The translations under genes and the position numbers were made by a program. Shown piece by piece: positions 29,507 through 37,791 of a stretch of 44,368 nucleotides of DNA. This stretch comes from an uncultured Enterobacteriaceae bacterium (GTDB lineage Bacteria > Pseudomonadota > Gammaproteobacteria > Enterobacterales > Enterobacteriaceae): contig CANRKT010000026.1 of assembly GCA_947631255.1 (NCBI GenBank), positions 1-44,368 on the forward strand, in the 5' to 3' direction. Under the pieces are notes generated by a model, which saw nothing but the letters and a program-made list of their open reading frames with translations, was not told the origin of the DNA and made no database searches. The stretch's first letter is position 1. Every line of letters starts with the position of its first letter.

Positions 29507-30181
29507 TCAAAGATTATCATGACTGCGGTACTGACCATGCTCAACATAGCCTATTCGGCTGGCTATCGCCTCTGCTTCCCACTCGCTATGAGTGACCAGC
29601 AGTGCTGTCTGGCCTGCCTGGCGTAAGATCTCGCGCACTTCTCCACTTAAACGCTCTCTGGTTGAGCGATCAAGGCTTGAAAAAGGTTCATCCAGTAACA
29701 GAATATCTGGCTCAGGTGCCATGGCGCGAGCCAGTGCTATTCTTTGCTGCTGGCCGCCAGAAAGTTCATGAGGATAGCGCCCGGCGTGCTGCTGTAGCTC
29801 AACCAGGGTCAGTAGTCTGTTGACCCGTTCCTGTTGCACTTCACGCGATAATTTACGTAGCCCAAAAGCGATATTCTGGGCAGCCGTCAGATGTGGAAAA
29901 AGTGCATAGTCCTGAAATACCATGCCCACATTACGTTTTTCGGGTGGCAGATGTACTTGAGATCCTGCGACACAGCGTCGGGTAAGGTAGATCTCCCCGC
30001 TACTCAGATACTCAAATCCGGCAATGGCTCGTAAAACGGTGGTTTTCCCACAACCCGACGCGCCAAGCAGGCAGGCGATTTCACCGGTTCGGACTATCAT
30101 AGAAAAGCCGTCTAGTACAGGACGGGGGCTTCCGCTATAAGTGACGCTGATACTCTCCAGCGACAGAGCAATCTCAGACAT
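29507..30181 (-). CDS. Iron(III) ABC transporter ATP-binding protein (short SfuC/FbpC type)
   Basis: ATPase of the iron transporter encoded by the two upstream genes. The 224 residues contain the Walker A motif GASGCGKTT near 39, the signature LSGGQQQRIALARAM near 134, Walker B ILLLDEPFSSLD near 156 and the switch VTHSE near 190. Most FbpC/SfuC proteins are about 340-350 residues, with a C-terminal regulatory domain; this one stops right after the ATPase core. The gene end is clean and the frame intact, so this seems to be a naturally short version and not a broken gene. Seven bases separate it from the permease gene. Confidence 0.85.
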   Translation of the reverse strand: MSEIALSLESISVTYSGSPRPVLDGFSMIVRTGEIACLLGASGCGKTTVLRAIAGFEYLSSGEIYLTRRCVAGSQVHLPPEKRNVGMVFQDYALFPHLTAAQNIAFGLRKLSREVQQERVNRLLTLVELQQHAGRYPHELSGGQQQRIALARAMAPEPDILLLDEPFSSLDRSTRERLSGEVREILRQAGQTALLVTHSEWEAEAIASRIGYVEHGQYRSHDNL

Positions 30182-30188
30182 GGCGCTT

Positions 30189-31877
30189 TTATTCCCCGCG
30201 GGTGATTTGGTTGCGCATCAGCAACAGTACCGGCAGTGTGCCAGCCACGACAATTAAGAGTGCTGCAATGGCCCCTTCTTCATAAGTTCCGCGAGCAGCC
30301 TCGGCATACAGCAAAGTTGCCAGCGTTTCAAAGTTGACCGGGCGCAGTAGCAGGGTGGTGGGCAACTCTTTCATCGCATCAGTAAATACCAGTAACGCGC
30401 TACTGACCAGAACCGGGCGTAACAGGGGAAAGTGAACACGACAGAAGGTACTCGATGCACTCTCTCCCAATGAGCGGGAGGCCTGCTCAAGGCTTTTTGG
30501 CAATCTGGCCAGACCGGAATCAATAGCCCCAATGGCAATCGCCTGAAAGCGAATCGCACAGCAGATAACCAGCACAATTCCCAGCGACATCAATGGCAGT
30601 CCACGTATGTCGAGCAATCCCGCAAGCCATTTATCGACCGAAAGTGCGGGGGATAAAAACCCAATTGCCAGGATAGTACCCGGTACGGCATAACCCAAAG
30701 AGGAGAGGCGTAAAATAGAACGACGATAACCAGGGCAGGGACTACCCACCGCCATCTGACGGGCATTCCAGGCGACTATCAGACTGACCACTATCACCAC
30801 TAGCGTGACGCCACCGGCCAGCATCAATGTATGCAGTAGAGCATTTAATAGTGCGGGAGAAAAAGGGTTACCCTCTCCGATACGCTTAAAGGTTTCAACC
30901 AGCAGATAGCAAACTGGCGCGATAAACCCTAACAGTACCGGTAATGCAACCAGGCAGGTAGCCAGTGTAGCGCGGCCTGGGGTTAGTTTCGCAGGCTTAA
31001 CTTCGCGAAAATTACGGCTGCTAAAACCTTGTCTCTTTCTACCATAAAATTCCAGCGTCAGAATACAAAAAATAAACAGTAACATCAGACTGGCTATCTG
31101 CGCCGCCGCTGCGAGATCTGAACGAGTGACCCAAGTGGTATACACGGTAACGGTCAGTGTTTGAATGCCGAGAAATTCAGAGGCGCCAATATCATTGAGC
31201 GTTTCTAACAGCGCCAGACTGACACCCACCGCCAGTGCCGGACGCGCCATCGGTAATACCACACGAAAAAATGCGCCCGTCGGCGTACATCCTAAGGTTC
31301 TGGCAGCCTCAATTAAGTGGGCAGGCTGGCTAATAAACATGGCTCTGGCAGTGAGGTAGACATAAGGATAGAGCACCAATCCCAGAAGAATTATTGCCCC
31401 ACCGAGAGAGCGAATGCCCGGTAAACGAAATTCACGTGGGCTGTCGTAGCCGAGCAGATAACGAAGAGCCGTTTGTAGTGGGCCTATCGGATGCAGAAGA
31501 TCCAGCCAGGCAAAGGCCACGATATAAGTCGGCATCGCCAGGGGGAGCAGTAGAGCCCAGGATAATATTTTTCTGCCCGGAAATTGCCAGGCGGTAACGG
31601 CCCAGGCACAGCCAACACCAATCACAGCAACCATCGCCGCCACCCCAAGGAGTAAGATAAAGGTGTTTTTTATTGCTGTCGGTAGAACATATTGAGCAAG
31701 ATTATCCCAGTGAGAAAAATCAGACTGGGTAGCGAGCCAGGCGAGAGTCGCCAGAGGCGTGAGAACACCAATGGCCACTAAAGTGGCCATCAGTTGCAAT
31801 GGTGATATACCCGAACGTAGCTGGGTTAGCCAACCAGGTTGCGAGGTCTCTCGGGGAATTTTATTGATCGAATCCAA
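30189..31877 (-). CDS. Iron(III) ABC transporter permease (SfuB/FbpB type)
   Basis: Fused two-domain inner membrane permease of 562 residues with about twelve hydrophobic segments. Each half carries the permease EAA-type loop: EAARTLGCTPTGAFFRVVLP near residue 188 and EQASRSLGESASSTFCRVHF near 450. The duplicated architecture is typical of ferric iron permeases such as SfuB, HitB, FbpB and YfuB. Its start overlaps the end of the binding-protein gene by 17 bases, indicating translational coupling. Confidence 0.87.
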   Translation of the reverse strand: MDSINKIPRETSQPGWLTQLRSGISPLQLMATLVAIGVLTPLATLAWLATQSDFSHWDNLAQYVLPTAIKNTFILLLGVAAMVAVIGVGCAWAVTAWQFPGRKILSWALLLPLAMPTYIVAFAWLDLLHPIGPLQTALRYLLGYDSPREFRLPGIRSLGGAIILLGLVLYPYVYLTARAMFISQPAHLIEAARTLGCTPTGAFFRVVLPMARPALAVGVSLALLETLNDIGASEFLGIQTLTVTVYTTWVTRSDLAAAAQIASLMLLFIFCILTLEFYGRKRQGFSSRNFREVKPAKLTPGRATLATCLVALPVLLGFIAPVCYLLVETFKRIGEGNPFSPALLNALLHTLMLAGGVTLVVIVVSLIVAWNARQMAVGSPCPGYRRSILRLSSLGYAVPGTILAIGFLSPALSVDKWLAGLLDIRGLPLMSLGIVLVICCAIRFQAIAIGAIDSGLARLPKSLEQASRSLGESASSTFCRVHFPLLRPVLVSSALLVFTDAMKELPTTLLLRPVNFETLATLLYAEAARGTYEEGAIAALLIVVAGTLPVLLLMRNQITRGE

Positions 31878-32904
31878 CTTTATCTACCAGTAGACTTGCC
31901 TGCTTACGGTGTTTCACTATCTCCGTCAGTGGGATCGTATCAACCTGGATTTCACCGATAGTGTCTTTGATGATGGGATCCAGCTCAATACCCTGAACAA
32001 CCGGGTACTCATAATTTGCTTTAGCGTAGATCTGCTGGGCAGGGACTGAGACCAGATATTCCATCAGTTCAACCGCTTTTTCTTTATTCGGAGCATGGCG
32101 TGCAACTGCCGCACCACTGATATTAACGTGGGTACCGCCTCCTTCAAAGGTCGGTTTAATCACTTGAATAGCATCGCCCCACTGGCGAGCATCACTGCCT
32201 TCTTTAGCGTTTTTCATATGACCGACATAGTAAGAGTTAGCCAGTCCGATATCACAGATACCGCCCAAAATATCACGTGCTACGTCACGGTCACCGCCGG
32301 TCGCTTTACGCGCCAGGTTGGCTTTCACGCCACGTAACCACTCTTCTGTTTTCGCTTCACCCTGGTGAGCAATCATCGCTGCAATCATGGCGGTGTTATA
32401 AGGATGTTGTCCGGAACGCAGGCAAACTTTGCCTTTGTACTCTGGATTGCTGAGTTGCTCATAATTCCAGTCGACAGTCGGGAATGACTTGTCTGCATAC
32501 AATACGCGAGCACGCATTGAGAGGGCATACCATTGATTATCTTCGCCACGTAGGTTTTTCGGCACCGCAGCATTCAGTTTTTCAGAAACGACAGGTTGCG
32601 TTACGCCAGCTTCAACCAGGTCTATCAGATTACCGGCATCAACGGCCATTAGCAGGTCAGCAGGGGAGTTTTCACCTTCTGCTTTAACACGCTCCAGCAT
32701 ACCGTCTTTAATATAGACCGTATTGACCTTCACCTTGCTTTCATTGGTCCAGGCATTTAGCAGTGGCTGAATAAGCCCTGGTTCACGGGTGGTATACAGA
32801 GTTAGCGCTTCATCAGCGAAAACCGGTAAGCTTGTGGGTAATACCAGTGCGGTGGCAAGAAAAATGCGTTTCAGACGCAGAGAAGGTTTGATCAATACAG
32901 TCAT
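31861..32904 (-). CDS. Iron(III)-binding periplasmic protein (SfuA/IdiA/FutA type)
   Basis: Periplasmic receptor of the iron transporter. The 347 residues start with a Sec signal (about 1-30, ending LPTSLPVFADEA). LTLYTTREPGLIQPLLNAW begins the mature domain. ALSMRARVLYADK (near 140) and LRSGQHPYN (near 180) are typical of ferric-ion-binding FutA/IdiA-class proteins. The tyrosine pair in ANSYYVGHMKN (near 222) is the usual iron ligand. A Fur-box-like sequence upstream supports iron as the substrate. Thiamine or putrescine receptors have different signatures. Confidence 0.87.
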   Translation of the reverse strand: MTVLIKPSLRLKRIFLATALVLPTSLPVFADEALTLYTTREPGLIQPLLNAWTNESKVKVNTVYIKDGMLERVKAEGENSPADLLMAVDAGNLIDLVEAGVTQPVVSEKLNAAVPKNLRGEDNQWYALSMRARVLYADKSFPTVDWNYEQLSNPEYKGKVCLRSGQHPYNTAMIAAMIAHQGEAKTEEWLRGVKANLARKATGGDRDVARDILGGICDIGLANSYYVGHMKNAKEGSDARQWGDAIQVIKPTFEGGGTHVNISGAAVARHAPNKEKAVELMEYLVSVPAQQIYAKANYEYPVVQGIELDPIIKDTIGEIQVDTIPLTEIVKHRKQASLLVDKVGFDQ

Positions 32905-32965
32905 TCAGTTACCCCAGAGAAGTTATCAAACGTACCAAAAGAGCATTTATTTTCTACGAACCGTA

Positions 32966-32984
32966 ATGTAAATGATAATGACTC
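32966..32984 (-). promoter_or_regulatory. Fur box upstream of the iron transporter
   Basis: ATGTAAATGATAATGACTC on the plus strand contains the core AATGATAATGA shared with the Fur consensus GATAATGATAATCATTATC. It lies 62-80 bases upstream of the binding-protein start, in promoter position. Iron-replete Fur would repress the operon. Confidence 0.65.
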
Positions 32985-33509
32985 CTGTTTGCATGCTAAA
33001 TATCGTTGCTAATTGAAAATATCACTCTTCGCAATCAAATGCGTGATGTCTGTCACGTTTTTGATGCTCGTACCAGAGGAAAAACACAGAAAGATTGGTC
33101 ACACATCGCAATGACAAGCTCCTACTTTTTCTAAGGATTTTAGTATTGATGCGGTTAGAGCAGGCCACTAAAATTTATCCATGAAGGGGGATCGTTCAAG
33201 TAGTTATCAAATGCAATAATAAAATGGATTGTTGGTAGTTATATATCTTGCAGGTGTAATTATGCTGATAATTAAGCAGCGGTATAAGTTAATAATAAAT
33301 ATGTTTCCCACACCATAAAAGAGATGGAAATAATATCATTAAACCAGATTGAATTATCAATGACCGGATTGGATTATTCTTAAAGTATATTTCATAAAAC
33401 AATTTTTTTTAGCTAAATACTATTTTTTATCATAGCGATACCTTACTAAAATCATTGTTTTCATATCTAATATAATGGCTTGGTTAATATATTTATAAAA
33501 GGATGTTTT
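32985..33509. other. AT-rich intergenic region between iron transporter and Ail-like gene
   Basis: About 525 bases with no supportable gene. It lies between divergent genes and should contain the promoter of the Ail-like gene. A TATAAT at 33471-33476 is a candidate -10 box 34 bases upstream of its ATG; no good -35 was found. Confidence 0.5.
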
Positions 33510-34070
33510 ATGTTAAGGAAAGTTATTATTGGATGTGTGTTGTCTTCATCTGTCATAATAAACACTAATGCCAGTGCAGATAATCATACTGTTTCTCTCG
33601 GGTATGCGCAGAGTAAGATTCCGAGCCTTAAAGACATTCGTGGGGTTAATGCTCAGTACCGTTATGAGTGGGATTCTCCAGTCAGTGTTATTAGTTCATT
33701 GACCTATATGAAAGGAGACGAAAAGCATTCACATCAGGATGATTATGAGCAATATAGTGTAAAAGTAGATAGTAAGTATTACTCACTATTGGCTGGTCCA
33801 GCATATCGTATTAATGATTATGTCAGTCTCTATGCGCTTGTCGGGGTAGCCCATGTCAACATTGAATTTAAGGAGAATTCATTGATTGATTTTACTCAAT
33901 CTTCAGAAGAAGAGAAAAAAAGTACGACTTCCGTTGCCTATGGCGCAGGTATTGCTATCAATCCGACTGAAAACATGTCTGTCAATATTGGCTATGAGGG
34001 AACCACTGTTAAATATGATGACAATGTATCAATCAATGGGCTAAACATTGGTATTGGCTATCGTTTTTAA
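33510..34070 (+). CDS. Ail/OmpX-family outer membrane barrel protein
   Basis: Predicted small eight-stranded outer membrane barrel. The 186 residues begin with a signal peptide, about 1-23, cleaved near NASA-DNHT. The mature part alternates polar and hydrophobic beta strands and ends in GIGYRF, with the C-terminal Phe needed for barrel insertion. HTVSLGYAQSKIP, RGVNAQYRYEWDSP and YYSLLAGPAYRINDYVSLYA are typical of the Ail/Lom/OmpX family, whose members serve adhesion or complement resistance. The ATG at 33510 follows AAAAGGATG; the upstream TTG gives no signal peptide. AT-rich composition suggests later acquisition. Which member it corresponds to cannot be told. Confidence 0.82.
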   Translation: MLRKVIIGCVLSSSVIINTNASADNHTVSLGYAQSKIPSLKDIRGVNAQYRYEWDSPVSVISSLTYMKGDEKHSHQDDYEQYSVKVDSKYYSLLAGPAYRINDYVSLYALVGVAHVNIEFKENSLIDFTQSSEEEKKSTTSVAYGAGIAINPTENMSVNIGYEGTTVKYDDNVSINGLNIGIGYRF

Positions 34071-34104
34071 TTAAAAAATACTTTCCCCAGCTTTCTAATT
34101 CATG

Positions 34105-34140
34105 CTTAATACCGCCGCCCGATAAAACGGCGGTATTAAG
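34105..34140. terminator. Terminator between Ail-like gene and iolB
   Basis: CTTAATACCGCCG (34105-34117) pairs perfectly with CGGCGGTATTAAG (34128-34140), a 13-base-pair stem. On the plus strand GTTAGTTTTTAG follows. It lies 1 base before the iolB stop and ends the Ail-like transcript and probably the iol operon. Confidence 0.75.
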
Positions 34141-34141
34141 G

Positions 34142-34963
34142 TTAGTTTTTAGCGTAGGCCTCGCCGTTTACCCAGAGATGGCTCTCTTCCCAGGTAAACA
34201 GCCATTGACGTACCGGACCCGCCATCACATTCAGATAATAGCTGTCGTAACCTGCGATGGTCGCGACTGGGTGGTAGCCTTTCGGAACCTTGACCACGTC
34301 TTTGTCATAGACTGCCATACATTCATCCAGCGAGCGATCGTCGGTGTAAACTCGCTGCATACAAAAACCTTGAGGCGGGTTCAGGCGGTGATAATAGGTC
34401 TCTTCGAGACAGGTTTCCTCTGGCGGATTATCAGTATCATGTTTATGGCTGGGATAGGAACTGGTACAGCCTTCATTGGTATAGACTTCAACTACCAGCA
34501 AACTATCGGCAGGTTTATCTTCCGGCAGTATGTTATGGACATAACGCTGGTTATGTCCTTTACCTCGGGCCTCGGCGTCAATGTCCTGCGGAGCAATCAG
34601 CCGCGTAGCGTAGGTGCCTTGACCAGGAGCTGCACAGACTGCCAGTTCTAGCGGGGTCAGCGCCTCAACTTCGATTGTCTCGCCTGAAGTAACATATACC
34701 GCCCAAGGCTTCAGACGTTCAAAGGGACTCATTCGCTCACCAATGTTCGGAAAGCTCGCTGAGGGAGTATCAACCGTTGCGCGTCCGGCAACCAGCACCA
34801 GACAACGTTCTTCAGCCACTGCCGGTAATGACAGCTTCTGACCTGTGTTTAACTGATAAACTTCAAAGCCAACGTAGCTCCATCCCGCATTTTCAGGTGT
34901 GACCGACTGCGTGCGGCCATGAATATTCGGTGCTTGCCAGCGTGAAAGTAACTCGGACATCAC
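34142..34963 (-). CDS. iolB: 5-deoxy-glucuronate isomerase
   Basis: Cupin enzyme of myo-inositol breakdown that converts 5-deoxy-D-glucuronate to 2-deoxy-5-keto-D-gluconate. The 273 residues are typical. CTSSYPSHKHDTDNPPEETC (near 180) and FCMQRVYTDDRSLDECMAVY (near 205) carry the conserved metal His and Glu residues. It is the last gene of the cluster in the window, 6 bases after iolE, and is followed by a strong terminator. Confidence 0.95.
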   Translation of the reverse strand: MMSELLSRWQAPNIHGRTQSVTPENAGWSYVGFEVYQLNTGQKLSLPAVAEERCLVLVAGRATVDTPSASFPNIGERMSPFERLKPWAVYVTSGETIEVEALTPLELAVCAAPGQGTYATRLIAPQDIDAEARGKGHNQRYVHNILPEDKPADSLLVVEVYTNEGCTSSYPSHKHDTDNPPEETCLEETYYHRLNPPQGFCMQRVYTDDRSLDECMAVYDKDVVKVPKGYHPVATIAGYDSYYLNVMAGPVRQWLFTWEESHLWVNGEAYAKN

Positions 34964-34969
34964 TCCCCC

Positions 34970-35860
34970 TTAAATCAGGCCAGCATTGCGCGCCAGATTA
35001 CTCAGATTATTGTAACCAAGGCGGGCATAAGTCAGCGGATGGGCAATCGCCGGATCCTGTTCTGCTTCCACCACCAGCCAGCCCTGATAGCCATGTTGTT
35101 TAAGTAATGCCATGATTGGCGGATAGTCTACACAACCGTCTCCCGGAACGGTAAACACGCCACTTAACACTGCGTCAAGGAAGCTAGTCTTACGGTTTTT
35201 CACCTCGGCCAGTACTTCTGCCCGTACATCTTTACAGTGAACGTGATTGATACGGGATATCCAGCGTTGTGCCAGGGTAAGTGGATCTGCCCCGGCAAAA
35301 GTCAGATGGCCGGTGTCCAGTAGCAGCCCGACTTCCGGGCCGGTGTGGGTCATCAAATTATCGACATCCTGAGCGCTTTCAATCACGGTGCCCATATGGT
35401 GGTGATAAGCAATTTGCACCCCTTGCTGCTGAGTATAGCGAGCAAAGGCGCTCAGCTTCTCGCCATATTCCTGCCAGCGTTCTGCCGGAAAACGTGGGCG
35501 AAGATGGACGGGTGTTTGCTGTTCCCCGTGAATACAGCCAGAGACTTCGGCAAAGACCAGTACTTTCGAACCCAGTTCACGTAACAGCGTCAGGTGCGGC
35601 TGTACCGCCTCAATTTCTTCTTCTACGCTGCGTTCTAGCAAGCGACCAGAATACCAGCCGGAAACCAGCTTCAAGTCATGCTGGGCGAGAATAGGGCCCA
35701 GTACCGCTGCGGTTCTTGGAAATTTATTACCCAGCTCAAACCCTTCAAATCCTGCTTCTTTTCCTTCGCTCAAACAGGTTTCAAGCGGGGTATCGGAACC
35801 CAGTGAAGGCAGGTCGTCATTGGTCCACGTGAGTGGGTTAATACCTAAGTGTACGGTCAT
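34970..35860 (-). CDS. iolE: Inosose dehydratase
   Basis: TIM-barrel enzyme that dehydrates 2-keto-myo-inositol (inosose) to 3D-(3,5/4)-trihydroxycyclohexane-1,2-dione. The 296 residues have the metal-site motifs AYHHHMGTVIES (near 145), GLLLDTGHLTFAGADP (near 178), INHVHCKDVR (near 205) and LVVEAEQDP (near 266). The product is the substrate of IolD, whose gene lies at the window edge. It overlaps iolC by 4 bases (ATGA), showing coupled translation. Confidence 0.95.
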   Translation of the reverse strand: MTVHLGINPLTWTNDDLPSLGSDTPLETCLSEGKEAGFEGFELGNKFPRTAAVLGPILAQHDLKLVSGWYSGRLLERSVEEEIEAVQPHLTLLRELGSKVLVFAEVSGCIHGEQQTPVHLRPRFPAERWQEYGEKLSAFARYTQQQGVQIAYHHHMGTVIESAQDVDNLMTHTGPEVGLLLDTGHLTFAGADPLTLAQRWISRINHVHCKDVRAEVLAEVKNRKTSFLDAVLSGVFTVPGDGCVDYPPIMALLKQHGYQGWLVVEAEQDPAIAHPLTYARLGYNNLSNLARNAGLI

Positions 35861-37782
35861 GATATTTTCCTCAAGGTAGTCTGGCCGCGCTCACGCCACA
35901 GGGCAATCAGCTGCAAATAGTTATTCCGAATACGATCCACCAGTTCGGCATCGTCAATCGCACGTTTAAGCCAGAGCTGAGAGGGTTCGCCAAAGAGGGT
36001 GCGACCGACGGCAAATCCTTTAACTATTGGATAATTTGCTGCGGTATTAAATCCGTCACGCAGTACGGATACGGGCGCATCCAGGCCGAGAATTACGACA
36101 CCGCGACAATGGGGATCACGTTTTTCAATCAAGGCGCTGAGCGCAGTCCAGCCTTCGTCTCCCAGTGGCGGCAACTTCCACCAGTCCGGATAAATCCCGA
36201 GATTGTAGAAACGTGAAATGGCACGTAAATACAGCTCATCATTGCGCGGCATATCGGCCGGTAAAATGACCTCCAGCAGCAGCTCATGTCCGGACTGGCA
36301 GCAGGCCTGATAGATTTCGGCTACCTTTTGTTCCTGCTCAAGGCGCAAGCCATGGGCATCCTCTGGGTGGAAGAACACCAGGCATTTAACGATATGTTCC
36401 AGCGGCCAACTGATCAGTTGCGATCCTATATTGCCATGCTCCATTTCTAATGGCCGTGAGCCGGGGAGCTCTATCGGGCGACCAATCCACCAGCCTTCAC
36501 CTGTAATAGAGTTGAGCGCATCCTGACCAAAGGTCCCATCACACAATAAGCCTGCTTTCCCTTCCAGCTCAGCGTGTTGGGCCGCTTCCCGGCTGGCTTG
36601 TAGGATCAGATGTTTCAGCGCCGGGATACGACGCAAGTCGGCACCATTTTGTAAGGCCATTTCGGCTAACTGACTACGGTGATCAAACGCCATGACACAG
36701 AGTTCTGGCCACTGACGGCGGCGAGAAATGACACGGTGAAGATGATTTAAGTGAGTGTCGAGGTCAGGACGTGGAACCGATTCTTCGCGTGCCAGATAAT
36801 CATCAAGTTCAATTTTACCCGGCATTGCAGGAGCACAACCATGTCGTGATACCACCAGAGCACCACAGGCATTGGCATAACGACAAGCCTGAATCCAACC
36901 TTCATCATTGATATAGCCGCGCAGTAAACCGGACATAAAGGCATCCCCGGCACCTAATACATTGAGCACTTCAACCCGGACTCCGGCCACATTGATGCCG
37001 CCATCAAGCGAGTCAGGGATTGGCCCGGTAAAGACTGAGCACCCTTGAGCGCCGCGTTTACAAACCAGTGTTGCAGCACTGACTTCACGTACTCGTTTAA
37101 GTGCTTGCAGGGTATCGGTATCTCCCCCGGCGATATGAAACTCTTCCTCGGTACCCACAACAACATCAAATAAATTCAGGACAGACTGCAATTGTTGAGT
37201 GACTTGTTCGGCGGCGATAAACCGTGTTTCGCCATCACCTAATGCCGTCAGCCCCCACAAGACAGGACGATAGTCGATATCCAGTGCCGTACGTACTTCG
37301 TTACGCCGCGCATATTTCAACGCCGTGAGTACCGCATCACGAGTGCGTGGATTGGAAAGATGTGTGCCAGTGATAGCCAGACAACGGGCAGAAGCGATGT
37401 ACTCCTCACTAAAATCATCAGAGGTAATCGCCATATCGGCGCAGTTCTCACGGAAGAAAATAAGTGGGAAGGTATCTCTGTCTTTAATACCGAGTAATAC
37501 CAGGGCGGTAAGTCGCTCTGTATCAGTTATCAGATGGCTGGTGTCACAACCGACCTGGGTCAACTCTTCACGCAGAAATCGCCCCATATGCTCGTCACCC
37601 ACGCGTGCCAGCATTGACGATTTTAGTCCCAGACGTGCAGTACCATAAGCCACGTTGCCTGACGATCCGCCAAGATAGCGGGAAAAACTGGTAGCATCTT
37701 CAAGTCGCGCACCAATCTGTTGACTATAAAGATCGACGGCCACGCGTCCCATGCAAATAAGATCCAACGGTTTCTGTTTCAT
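35857..37782 (-). CDS. iolC: 5-dehydro-2-deoxygluconokinase fused to DUF2090 aldolase-like domain
   Basis: Bifunctional-looking protein of 641 residues. Residues 1 to about 325 are a PfkB-family sugar kinase (GRVAVDLYSQQIG, GSSGNVAYGTARLGLKS, the catalytic LGAGDAFMSGLLRG near 285). From about 330 to 641 there is a DUF2090 domain related to class I aldolases (VMAFDHRSQLAEMA near 363). Such fusions are known in enterobacterial and other iol clusters; the second half may replace IolJ by splitting phosphorylated 2-deoxy-5-keto-gluconate. Separate kinases are about 325 residues, so the extra length is the fused domain. No separate iolJ is seen in the window. Confidence 0.92.
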   Translation of the reverse strand: MKQKPLDLICMGRVAVDLYSQQIGARLEDATSFSRYLGGSSGNVAYGTARLGLKSSMLARVGDEHMGRFLREELTQVGCDTSHLITDTERLTALVLLGIKDRDTFPLIFFRENCADMAITSDDFSEEYIASARCLAITGTHLSNPRTRDAVLTALKYARRNEVRTALDIDYRPVLWGLTALGDGETRFIAAEQVTQQLQSVLNLFDVVVGTEEEFHIAGGDTDTLQALKRVREVSAATLVCKRGAQGCSVFTGPIPDSLDGGINVAGVRVEVLNVLGAGDAFMSGLLRGYINDEGWIQACRYANACGALVVSRHGCAPAMPGKIELDDYLAREESVPRPDLDTHLNHLHRVISRRRQWPELCVMAFDHRSQLAEMALQNGADLRRIPALKHLILQASREAAQHAELEGKAGLLCDGTFGQDALNSITGEGWWIGRPIELPGSRPLEMEHGNIGSQLISWPLEHIVKCLVFFHPEDAHGLRLEQEQKVAEIYQACCQSGHELLLEVILPADMPRNDELYLRAISRFYNLGIYPDWWKLPPLGDEGWTALSALIEKRDPHCRGVVILGLDAPVSVLRDGFNTAANYPIVKGFAVGRTLFGEPSQLWLKRAIDDAELVDRIRNNYLQLIALWRERGQTTLRKIS

Positions 37783-37791
37783 GCTTGATCC

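Noticed and set aside
29507-30181. Truncated, non-functional ABC ATPase
   Set aside because: All ATPase motifs are intact and the gene ends cleanly, so it is treated as a naturally short subunit.
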